Of a stretch of 6,693 nucleotides of DNA, positions 1 to 5,963 are shown one piece after another (the stretch's first letter is position 1; each line of letters opens with the position of its first letter). The notes under the pieces are model-generated. The model did not search any database. It was given only the letters and a program-made list of their open reading frames with translations, and was not told where the DNA came from. The translations under genes were made by a program, and so were the position numbers. Origin of the DNA: Quisquiliibacterium sp. (lineage in GTDB: Bacteria; Pseudomonadota; Gammaproteobacteria; Burkholderiales; Burkholderiaceae_E); contig JAURMJ010000032.1 of the NCBI GenBank assembly GCA_030830765.1, forward strand, positions 1-6,693, written 5' to 3'.

Positions 1-57
1 AACAACTCGAAGTGCCTCCGAGTGCCCCTGCTGATGACGATCATCTTCGTTGCGGCG

Positions 58-74
58 ACCGTTCGGGAAACGGT
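58..74. repeat. 6-bp inverted repeat downstream of the PAP2 gene
   Basis: Bases 58-63 (ACCGTT) are perfectly complementary to 69-74 (AACGGT) around a 5-base loop, so either strand can form a short hairpin. It lies 57 bp past the stop of the minus-strand PAP2 gene, which would suit a terminator, but no T-run follows on either strand. It may equally belong to an unseen gene at the left edge. Bases 1-130 otherwise hold several open frames, none recognisable as a protein. Confidence 0.3.
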
Positions 75-130
75 GTCTGTCCACTCGGCCTGGACATCGA
101 TTCAACGGACCTCGCCCGGGTCGTCAAACT

Positions 131-823
131 TCATTGTTTAATGACTCGGCGCGTCTGCCATTGATGGAAACCGATCTGATTCAAGACAGCCGCCATGGCG
201 CACACAATGGCCGTCCAAGCCGTGTGGCTCGGATAATGCGCGCCCCGCAATGTTTGAACAGCCCCCAGCAGCAAGCCCAGACAAGCGATGGCAATCAACA
301 ACTTGACCATGCGCTGAGGTGCTTTCACATGCCACACCATGGCCAATGGCAAAAAACCGAATGCCGTTGAAACATGCCCCCCGGGGAAGCAGCGGCCCGG
401 ACCTCCATCAGGCACGCCCCAGGCCCAGTGGGACACGTACTGAGCCGTGCCACCAAACATCTGCAGGCTCCAAGGGCAGCTGGTCAAGCTGAATTTCTTG
501 AGCATGATGACGGCAAGTAAACAGAGGGCGATCCCTGTCACCACTTCGAGACGCTCAGCGCGTGACAGCTCACGCATCTGACGCCATGGCCAGGGGATGG
601 CGGCAATCAACGCGAAATAAATCACAAGGCCTAGATTGCGCGCCCAGTCATGGAAAAAGGTATCCAACCACCAAGAGTCACGCAAAGGGAAACCCTGCGC
701 ACTGCCCAACCACTGCATGACCTTGATGTCCCACCCCGAGACATCCCAAAGCACAGTCGTGACGACGCCTGCTATGAACCAGTAGATGAGCTTGCCGGAA
801 GTCAGAACGCTGGTCGGATTCAT
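131..823 (-). CDS. PAP2-family membrane phosphatase (variant signature)
   Basis: A 230-residue integral membrane protein that probably removes phosphate from a lipid phosphate or undecaprenyl/lipid A type substrate at the outer face of the inner membrane; the substrate is not readable. About six hydrophobic segments are visible, near residues 12-27, 62-79, 95-108, 151-165, 173-189 and 202-215. The PAP2 motifs are all placed correctly but altered: motif 1 is K109-x6-C116-P117 (usual Arg replaced by Cys), motif 2 is P147-G-G-H150 (usual PSGH), and motif 3 is R193-GAH196-YPS-H200, with Q190 where the usual Arg sits and His for the final Asp. The catalytic histidines H150 and H196 are kept. I recall the CPW...RGAH-x-x-SH pattern from other proteobacterial PAP2 proteins, so this is probably a subfamily rather than decay. 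The frame is open up to 1189, but ATG 823 is chosen because the extra 122 residues are low-complexity, run antisense to the lipoprotein gene, and start upstream of the likely promoter. No good Shine-Dalgarno precedes it. Confidence 0.85.
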   Translation of the reverse strand: MNPTSVLTSGKLIYWFIAGVVTTVLWDVSGWDIKVMQWLGSAQGFPLRDSWWLDTFFHDWARNLGLVIYFALIAAIPWPWRQMRELSRAERLEVVTGIALCLLAVIMLKKFSLTSCPWSLQMFGGTAQYVSHWAWGVPDGGPGRCFPGGHVSTAFGFLPLAMVWHVKAPQRMVKLLIAIACLGLLLGAVQTLRGAHYPSHTAWTAIVCAMAAVLNQIGFHQWQTRRVIKQ

Positions 824-874
824 CAGTTTTGCCGGGCGACGCAGTGAGATCAGGCCTTCGTGCGTGCAGGCCTC

Positions 875-903
875 GTTATAAGATCTGACTGATTCTATTT
901 GAA
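875..903 (-). promoter_or_regulatory. Candidate sigma70 promoter for the PAP2 gene
   Basis: Read on the minus strand, TTCAAA (898-903, 4 of 6 to the -35 consensus) is followed after exactly 17 bp by TATAAC (875-880, 5 of 6 to the -10 consensus). Transcription would begin near 868 and give a leader of about 45 nt before ATG 823. This agrees with the short start for the phosphatase and rules out the long N-terminal extension. It was found by eye. Confidence 0.42.
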
Positions 904-935
904 CCGGTCGTGAACCTTCCTGAGCGGACCATTCC

Positions 936-1145
936 ATGCACCAGCAAATACACCCTCGGATCCCGGATGCCCGGTTTGCCGGAAAACTCCTGATCGTCGC
1001 CGTGCTGATGACCTGCACATCGGGCTGTGCAGTCGTCGCAGTGGCAGATGCCGCCGTCACGGTTGTGGCGACTGGCGTCAAGGTGACCGCGAAGGCCGTA
1101 GGGGCCGCCGTGGATGCAGTGATTCCCGACGGTGACGACAAATAG
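936..1145 (+). CDS. Small lipoprotein
   Basis: A 69-residue protein with a lipoprotein signal peptide: a basic N-terminal part ending at K17, a hydrophobic stretch at 18-26, then T28-S-G-C31 as the lipobox. The -3 position is Thr where Leu is usual. After lipidation of C31 the mature peptide is only 39 residues, almost entirely Ala, Val, Gly and Thr, with a charged tail (DGDDK). This layout matches small, conserved but uncharacterised proteobacterial lipoproteins whose mature part begins CAVV-VA; I recall such a family but not a function. Lack of Asp at position +2 (A32) predicts sorting to the outer membrane. A weak purine-rich site (GAGCGGA, 922-928) lies 7 nt before the ATG. The gene is divergent from the PAP2 gene and may share its control region. 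Confidence 0.68.
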   Translation: MHQQIHPRIPDARFAGKLLIVAVLMTCTSGCAVVAVADAAVTVVATGVKVTAKAVGAAVDAVIPDGDDK

Positions 1146-1282
1146 GAAGTGCGAATCAGCAGGCTTGAGGACATCCGGCACCCGCGCAAGTATCAACCTC
1201 ATTGGCGAAGGACTCCCTGCAGTCATCAACAAGCCGACAGACCTACCGGACTGCTCCGTTCGGCGCACTGCATAAATTTTCA

Positions 1283-1288
1283 TATAAT
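1283..1288 (+). promoter_or_regulatory. Consensus -10 element upstream of the cyclase gene
   Basis: TATAAT, a perfect sigma70 -10 hexamer, sits in an AT-rich patch (about 1271-1290) inside otherwise GC-rich sequence. No convincing -35 hexamer occurs 16-18 bp upstream (1259-1266 reads TTCGGCGC) and there is no extended -10 TG, so the promoter may need an activator. It would give a leader of about 115 nt to the ATG at 1409. Nothing else recognisable lies in 1146-1408. Confidence 0.35.
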
Positions 1289-1408
1289 GCAAAGAGATGC
1301 CAGTGGCGACCTTGATCAACAGGGATGAAAGGTTCGCAAAGCGTTCTCCCCATGACATACTCGCGACGAAGTGAGCGATGCACAGACCATGCATGAGGAA
1401 TCAGAATC

Positions 1409-2404
1409 ATGGCTGAATTCCAGCGTTTCCGAACACTCTGGCAGCGGTTGAACACGCGGCAGCGCTTCATCCTGCTGCAGATCATTCTGTTTGCGTCGGC
1501 GGTACTGCCGCTTGGGCTCTACCGACTCTCGCGCGGCGAAATCGGACATGCAGTGTTCGATGGCGTCCTGCTGCTGATTCTTTCGCTGCTTGTCTGGCTG
1601 TCCCTTTCTGACCGTTTCCTGGATCTGGCGACCCGCATCATGTCGATCACTTATGTGATCGGTGTCTTTGGAGTCGTTTACCTGATGGGCGAGATCGGAC
1701 TTTTCTGGGCTTTTGCAGCCGGACTGGGCAGCTTCTTTGCCGTCAAGTCCCTGGAAGCTCTGGTCATCTCCGTCGTCATCTATCTGCTGATCGTGTGGCA
1801 GGACTTCGGAGGCGCCGACCTGCCGACGATGATCACCTTCAGCGCCTGCTTTGCGCTGGTTGCTGCATTCGGCTATTACTTCTCCTCACGGTTGTGGCAG
1901 GAAAACGAGCGGCTTGACCGGGAGGCTCACCGCGATCGCCTGACCAACCTGCTCAACCGGCGATCATTCGACGACGATCTTGCGCTGACCATCTCTGATG
2001 GATCCCCCCTCGAGCATGGATGCTCAATGCTCGTCATCGATCTCGACGACTTCAAGGGGATCAATGACATGTATGGTCATGCGGCCGGAGATCGGGTGCT
2101 CAAGGGAGTCGCGGAGGTTCTTGAGAGAACCATCCCGAAGGACGCGAAGCTCTATCGATTCGGCGGCGAGGAATTCGTCATCCTTTGTCGAGAGTCCATT
2201 GAGGATGCCCGGAATCTCGGCGAGTCGCTGCGGCTTGCGATTGGCAAGGCAGACCTGCTTCGCAGCAGTGACCGGCAGATCACCGTGTCAATCGGCGTGA
2301 GCGAGCGACGGACCGAGGACGACTCGAGAAGCTGGTTCCATCGGACTGACGGTGCGCTCTATCGGGCCAAGCAAAATGGCCGCAATCAGGTCGCGATCGC
2401 CTGA
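1409..2404 (+). CDS. Membrane diguanylate cyclase (GGEEF domain)
   Basis: A 331-residue protein that would condense two GTP into c-di-GMP, the messenger governing motility and biofilm. Residues 1-160 hold about six hydrophobic segments (near 20-38, 51-66, 76-92, 95-110, 116-130, 139-158), an inner-membrane sensor of MASE-like layout that I cannot assign to a named family. A short linker (161-174) leads to the GGEEF domain, about 172-328: RDRLTNLLNRRSF at 175-187, metal ligand D211, DLDDFKGIND at 211-220, YGH at 222-224, GD at 227-228, and the catalytic RFGGEEF at 250-256. All catalytic residues are present, so activity is expected. The RxxD inhibitory site that should end four residues before R250 reads PKDA (243-246), so product inhibition through that site should be absent. 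No EAL domain follows. GAGGA (1395-1399) lies 9 nt before the ATG, giving a firm start. The gene stands alone and converges on the catabolic operon. Confidence 0.95.
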   Translation: MAEFQRFRTLWQRLNTRQRFILLQIILFASAVLPLGLYRLSRGEIGHAVFDGVLLLILSLLVWLSLSDRFLDLATRIMSITYVIGVFGVVYLMGEIGLFWAFAAGLGSFFAVKSLEALVISVVIYLLIVWQDFGGADLPTMITFSACFALVAAFGYYFSSRLWQENERLDREAHRDRLTNLLNRRSFDDDLALTISDGSPLEHGCSMLVIDLDDFKGINDMYGHAAGDRVLKGVAEVLERTIPKDAKLYRFGGEEFVILCRESIEDARNLGESLRLAIGKADLLRSSDRQITVSIGVSERRTEDDSRSWFHRTDGALYRAKQNGRNQVAIA

Positions 2405-2406
2405 CC
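1931..2406 (+). repeat. 15-bp exact direct repeat bracketing the GGEEF coding region
   Basis: The 15-mer CGCGATCGCCTGACC occurs at 1931-1945 and again at 2392-2406. The first copy encodes R175-DRLT, the opening of the GGEEF domain; the second covers the last codons and stop of the same gene in a different reading frame, so shared protein sequence does not explain it. The core GCGATCGCCT appears a third time at 5787-5796 inside the acyl-CoA ligase gene. Chance is a realistic explanation, since GCGATCGC is a common GC-rich palindrome. Confidence 0.5.
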
Positions 2407-2419
2407 CAGGGATTGAGTG

Positions 2420-3409
2420 TCAGCCGAAGCTGGCTGGATCCACCACACTCTGCAGCGCCTCGCCACGCGCGAACCGCGTGACATTCTCCAGGAAAAGCTG
2501 ATCCCAGCGCCCGCGGGTGCCACTGCCGGCAAACGACGTGTGGGGTGTGACCCTTACCTTTGGATGTCCCCACAGCGGATTGTCGGCCGGCAAAGGTTCG
2601 GTGTGAAAGACGTCAAGCACAGCCTGTGAGAGACGACCGGAATCGAGCGCGGCCATCAATGCGGCATCATCGACGATCGCGCCGCGCGCGATATTCACCA
2701 ACAGCGCGCCTGGTTTGACCGCGTCAAAAAACGACTGATCCGCAAGGCCTCTTGTCTGCTCGTTCAGCGGGCAGGCCATTGCAATCACGTCTGCCTGCGG
2801 CAGCAGTGCGGGCAGATCGGCGAGTGTGCCGCCAACATCAACCGTCGGCCCAGTCTGTGGCGTGCGTCGAACCACCATCGTTCGGGCACCGAATGCCTTG
2901 ACCCGCGATGCAATGGCCTGCCCGATCGGCCCAAAGCCGAGAATCAACCAGTTGGTCTGAGAGATCTCGCGAAACGGGGTTACCTGCCAGGTGCGCTTTG
3001 CCTGCTGCTCGGCCTGCAGTGCGATCGGATGCACAAGGCTCATCACATGCGCCAGCACGTACTCGGCGATTGCCACTGACTGAGCGCTGCTATTGCAGAT
3101 GTGCGTCCCTTTGGCGGAGATCTTTGCGTAGAACGGATCATCAAGCCCGGCATTGAAGGTCTGCAAAACGCCGACGGCACGGGTCCGCAGCGCCATGGAA
3201 AAGGCGTCCTGCACGAACTTCTCGGCGCTGAGCATCGGACTGAGCCAAAGATAGTCGAGCGAAACCTCCTCGGGCGGAGTTCTGACGCCGTCGACCAGAT
3301 AGTGCCCATCGCGGGTGAAGGGCACCAGCTTGATGCCCAGGCCCTGCGCATCAAGCCGCGCACCGAGCCCCTCAACGGCTTTTTCATAAATTCCAACGGT
3401 CTTTGTCAT
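2420..3409 (-). CDS. D-2-hydroxyacid dehydrogenase (NAD(P)-dependent)
   Basis: A 329-residue soluble oxidoreductase, the usual length for the family, that interconverts a 2-oxo acid and the D-2-hydroxy acid. The N-terminal part (1-110) is the substrate-binding lobe and is divergent. The Rossmann domain starts with G158-F-G160-P-I-G163. The catalytic triad is intact: R242 in NIARGAIVDD, E271 in FHTEPLP, H290 in TPHTS. Strand beta-2 ends in VVRRT (179-183): R181-R182 stand where NAD-specific enzymes carry an Asp, so NADP(H) preference is inferred, as in glyoxylate/hydroxypyruvate reductases. It is the last gene of the four-gene minus-strand operon, starting 9 nt after the aldolase stop, with an AAGGGG ribosome site 5 nt before ATG 3409. 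Its stop lies 15 bp from the convergent cyclase stop. The substrate is unknown; the operon suggests a 2-oxo acid made or used by the DapA-like enzyme. Confidence 0.93.
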   Translation of the reverse strand: MTKTVGIYEKAVEGLGARLDAQGLGIKLVPFTRDGHYLVDGVRTPPEEVSLDYLWLSPMLSAEKFVQDAFSMALRTRAVGVLQTFNAGLDDPFYAKISAKGTHICNSSAQSVAIAEYVLAHVMSLVHPIALQAEQQAKRTWQVTPFREISQTNWLILGFGPIGQAIASRVKAFGARTMVVRRTPQTGPTVDVGGTLADLPALLPQADVIAMACPLNEQTRGLADQSFFDAVKPGALLVNIARGAIVDDAALMAALDSGRLSQAVLDVFHTEPLPADNPLWGHPKVRVTPHTSFAGSGTRGRWDQLFLENVTRFARGEALQSVVDPASFG

Positions 3410-3414
3410 CTCAG

Positions 3415-3420
3415 CCCCTT
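3415..3420 (-). promoter_or_regulatory. Ribosome binding site overlapping the upstream stop codon
   Basis: On the minus strand AAGGGG (3420-3415) takes its two A residues from the TAA stop (3421-3419) of the DapA-like gene and sits 5 nt before the dehydrogenase ATG at 3409. A ribosome finishing the aldolase would be placed on the next start, so the two genes are probably translationally coupled. It also confirms the dehydrogenase start. Confidence 0.6.
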
Positions 3421-4351
3421 AAACCAGCGATTGTGCATTCGGCATCACGAACCCGACCGCATCGAGCCCAGCCTGCAGCGCCTGACGTTGCTGCGCATCC
3501 AGTTCGACCAGCGGCGGCCGAAGATTCGCCCATTCATCGCGACCGGTCTTCCAGGCGATTGCAGCCTTCATCGCCGGAATCATCGGGAATTTGGCAAACA
3601 CACCGCGAGTTGCATCGAGCGCGGCCTGCCGGGCATCGGCGTCGGCATCCTGCCAGTGCTTGTAAAGATCCAGGATCGGGCCCGGATTCACATTGCCGGT
3701 CGCGGTGATGCAGCCAGCGCCACCGGCCCGCATCGTCGCGAGCAGGAAGGTCTCGCTGCCGGCAAACACATCGAAGCCCTGCGGCTGGAATTCGCGCAGC
3801 ATCGTTGACGTGTTTTCCCAGTCGCCGGAGCTGTCCTTCATGCCAGCGATGATGCCGGGGTAGGCCTTGAGCAGACGAGCCACCAGCGACGGCGTGATCG
3901 GCACCTGCGAGACCGGCGGGATGTGATACAGATAAATGCGCAAACGTGAGTCAGCCACTGCATCGATGACGCTCGCAAAACCGCGATACAGCCCTTCTTC
4001 GCTGACCCCTTTGTAGTAAAACGGCGGCAGCATCAGCACGCCGGCACATCCGGCCTGCACAGCGGCCCGGGTCAGTTCGATGGCATCGGGCAGCGCGCAG
4101 GCACCGGTCCCCGGCATCATCCGATCCGCGGGCACGCCTGCCTCGAGCAGGGTCTCGAGCAGCGAGCGCTTTTCAGCAACCGACAGCGAGTTCGCCTCGG
4201 AGTTGGTGCCGAAGATGGCCAGTCCCACGCCCTGATCGATCAGCCAGCGGCAATGCTTGATGAAGCGGTCAGGCGCCGGGGAATAGTCGGCATTGAACGG
4301 GGTCAGGACCGGCGAAAGAACGCCTTTGAGGCGGGCAGCTTGTGCAGTCAT
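3419..4351 (-). CDS. DapA/NAL-superfamily aldolase or dehydratase
   Basis: A 310-residue TIM-barrel class I aldolase-type enzyme that forms a Schiff base with a 2-oxo acid, usually pyruvate. The Schiff-base lysine is K172 in GMKDSSGD and the catalytic tyrosine is Y142 in YLYHIPP. The substrate loop reads G48-T-N-S-E52 where dihydrodipicolinate synthase has GTTGE, so the second Thr is Asn and the Gly is Ser. V147 takes the place of the Arg (R138 in E. coli DapA) that binds the dicarboxylate. It is therefore unlikely to be the lysine-biosynthesis enzyme. Similar GT(T/N)SE-N-SLS proteins are, as I recall, annotated only as 'dihydrodipicolinate synthase family'. A TTG at 4366 would add five residues and bring the gene within 7 nt of the ligase stop, but it has no Shine-Dalgarno, so ATG 4351 is preferred; its own site is also weak. 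Third gene of the operon, beside a dehydrogenase that could act on its 2-oxo acid. Confidence 0.92.
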   Translation of the reverse strand: MTAQAARLKGVLSPVLTPFNADYSPAPDRFIKHCRWLIDQGVGLAIFGTNSEANSLSVAEKRSLLETLLEAGVPADRMMPGTGACALPDAIELTRAAVQAGCAGVLMLPPFYYKGVSEEGLYRGFASVIDAVADSRLRIYLYHIPPVSQVPITPSLVARLLKAYPGIIAGMKDSSGDWENTSTMLREFQPQGFDVFAGSETFLLATMRAGGAGCITATGNVNPGPILDLYKHWQDADADARQAALDATRGVFAKFPMIPAMKAAIAWKTGRDEWANLRPPLVELDAQQRQALQAGLDAVGFVMPNAQSLV

Positions 4352-4373
4352 GTCTTGTTGGCTCAATCAGGGT

Positions 4374-5963
4374 TTATTCAATCAGCGTAATTTCGCCGCG
4401 CTCAGCGAGCAGCCGCTTCACATCCTTCTTGGCAATCTTGCCGTAGCCCGACTTGGGTAGTGCGTCCCAGAAGAAAAAGCGGCGCGGCCAGCGATAGCGG
4501 GCACAGCGGCCTTCGAGGTGTTCGAGCAGTTCGCCATCATCAACCGCCGGCACACCGGGGCGGCGCACGATCACGGCAACCCCGATTTCGCCCCACTTGG
4601 GATCCGGCACCCCGAGCACCGCAATTTCGGCCACGCCCGGATGCATCAGCAGCACTTCCTCGACTTCGCGTGGATACACGTTGGAGCCGCCCGAGATGTA
4701 CATGTCGGACTCGCGACCGGTGATGTACAGCAGCCCGCGCTCATCAAGCCGCCCCAGATCGCCGGTATGGAACCAGCCTCCGCGCAGCGCCTTTTCGGTG
4801 GCCTCCGGGTTGTCGTGATAGCCGGCGAACACGGCGGGCCCGCGACAGCAGATCTCGCCGACCTCCCCGGTTTTCAGCGGCTGCAAATTCTCATCAAGGA
4901 TAGCCACTTCCATCCCGGTGCGCGGCCGCCCGCAGGAGCCGATGTTCGCGTTCGGATCATCATCATCGGCCGAATGCATTGACGGCGGCAGCACCGTGAT
5001 GTTGCCGGTGACCTCGCCAAGCCCGAAGTACTGCACCATCACCTTGCCCAGCTTTTGCAGCGCAAGCTTCTGGTCGGTGCGATACATCGGCGCACCGGCG
5101 TAAATCATGTAGCGCAGCGACGAATGGTCGTAACGGTCAACCGCCGGGTCCTCGACCAGCATCTTGACGATGGTCGGCACCGTGAACAGATTCGTAACGC
5201 GATGCTTTTCAACCAGCTGCCAGAACACGGCCGGATCGAGCCGCTCGCTGGGCATCAGCACGGTCGGTGCACCACGCGCAACATTGAGCAGCGCGTGGAT
5301 GCCGGCACCGTGCGATAGCGGTGCCACAGCAATTGAGCAGTCGTTTTCGTCGGTGCCTGGAATCAGATCGGCCAGGTGGTTGGTGACGACAAAGGCCATC
5401 TGGCCATGCGTCAGGATGCCGGCCTTGGGCCTGCCGGTGGTTCCGGACGTGTAGAAGAACCAGAGCGGATCATCGTAGGCAACGACCTCATCGGCTGCCG
5501 GTTTTTCAAGCTGCTCAGCCACCAGGGCTTCGTAGGAATGCTCACCGGCACGCGGCGCGCCGATCACAATCACATGCTCCAGCGCCGAAGCCTCGGCGCG
5601 GACCGCATCGACATGCGCAAAGAAATCCGATTCGGCGATCATCGCAACCGATCCGCTGGACCGCCCCAGATACGCGACCTCGGGCGGCGTCAGTCGAAAG
5701 TTGGTCGGCACCCAGACACAGCCCATCCTGAAGGCGGCCCAGCAGCTCTCGAACATCTGCAGATTGTTGCGCGACTGCACAAGAATGCGATCGCCTTTGC
5801 GCAGCCCCATCGCGCGCAAGGCATTGACCAGCGCATCAACGCGCATATCAATCTGCGCCCAGGTCCACTGCTGATCACCCTGCACCAGTCCCGGGCGATC
5901 CGGAAAGAGCTGCGCGGTCTGCCGCAGCAGCCGCGCCAGGTTCATCACCTGGGCTGCGTTCAC
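4374..5963 (-). CDS. AMP-dependent acyl-CoA synthetase/ligase
   Basis: A 529-residue member of the adenylate-forming superfamily (ANL), of normal length, that activates a carboxylic acid to its CoA thioester through an acyl-AMP. Visible motifs in order: P-loop YTSGTTGRPK at 171-180; A5 region YFGLGEVTG at 312-320 with E317, where the usual YG-x-TE Thr is Gly; HTGDLG at 399-404 with ATP-ribose ligand D402; GRESDMYISGG at 416-426 with R417 and the domain hinge near D420; NVYPREVEE at 428-436; and catalytic K509 in PKSGYGKI near the end. All core residues are present. The start is GTG at 5963, overlapping the thiolase stop as GTGA, with GGAGG (5972-5968) 4 nt upstream. ATG 5945 is an alternative (523 residues) whose MNLARLL opening fits relatives well but has no good ribosome site. 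Substrate class (aromatic, branched or medium-chain acid) cannot be told from sequence alone. Second visible gene of the operon. Confidence 0.93.
   Translation of the reverse strand: MNAAQVMNLARLLRQTAQLFPDRPGLVQGDQQWTWAQIDMRVDALVNALRAMGLRKGDRILVQSRNNLQMFESCWAAFRMGCVWVPTNFRLTPPEVAYLGRSSGSVAMIAESDFFAHVDAVRAEASALEHVIVIGAPRAGEHSYEALVAEQLEKPAADEVVAYDDPLWFFYTSGTTGRPKAGILTHGQMAFVVTNHLADLIPGTDENDCSIAVAPLSHGAGIHALLNVARGAPTVLMPSERLDPAVFWQLVEKHRVTNLFTVPTIVKMLVEDPAVDRYDHSSLRYMIYAGAPMYRTDQKLALQKLGKVMVQYFGLGEVTGNITVLPPSMHSADDDDPNANIGSCGRPRTGMEVAILDENLQPLKTGEVGEICCRGPAVFAGYHDNPEATEKALRGGWFHTGDLGRLDERGLLYITGRESDMYISGGSNVYPREVEEVLLMHPGVAEIAVLGVPDPKWGEIGVAVIVRRPGVPAVDDGELLEHLEGRCARYRWPRRFFFWDALPKSGYGKIAKKDVKRLLAERGEITLIE

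Noticed and set aside
1..130. A partial gene at the left edge
   Set aside because: Two plus-strand frames and a minus-strand frame stay open, but none gives a recognisable protein end, and they cannot be told apart over so short a stretch.
824..1189. In-frame N-terminal extension of the PAP2 gene, up to 122 extra residues
   Set aside because: It is Ala/Thr/Ser-rich without domain character, lies antisense to the lipoprotein gene, and begins upstream of the likely promoter at 875-903.
1233..1265. Nested hairpin (GCCGA...TCGGC enclosing CGGActgcTCCG) after the lipoprotein gene as a terminator
   Set aside because: It is broken by mismatches and a long loop side, and has no T-run; it lies right before the TATAAT and could as well be chance.
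876..1394. Minus-strand open frame of about 172 codons across the lipoprotein and the intergenic region
   Set aside because: It is not recognisable as a protein, overlaps two better-supported features, and has no evident ribosome site.
2421..2432. CAGC-CGAA-GCTG hairpin near the end of the dehydrogenase gene as a terminator
   Set aside because: The stem is only four base pairs, lies inside codons of the dehydrogenase, and lacks a T-run in either direction.
3101..3808. Plus-strand open frame of 235 codons antisense to the dehydrogenase and aldolase genes
   Set aside because: Its sequence is Arg/His/Pro-rich as expected of the complement of GC-rich coding DNA, while the minus-strand genes carry complete catalytic motifs.
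4349..4366. TTG at 4366 as start of the DapA-like gene
   Set aside because: There are no purines suitable for ribosome binding before it, and the five extra residues add nothing to the fold; ATG 4351 is the simpler start.
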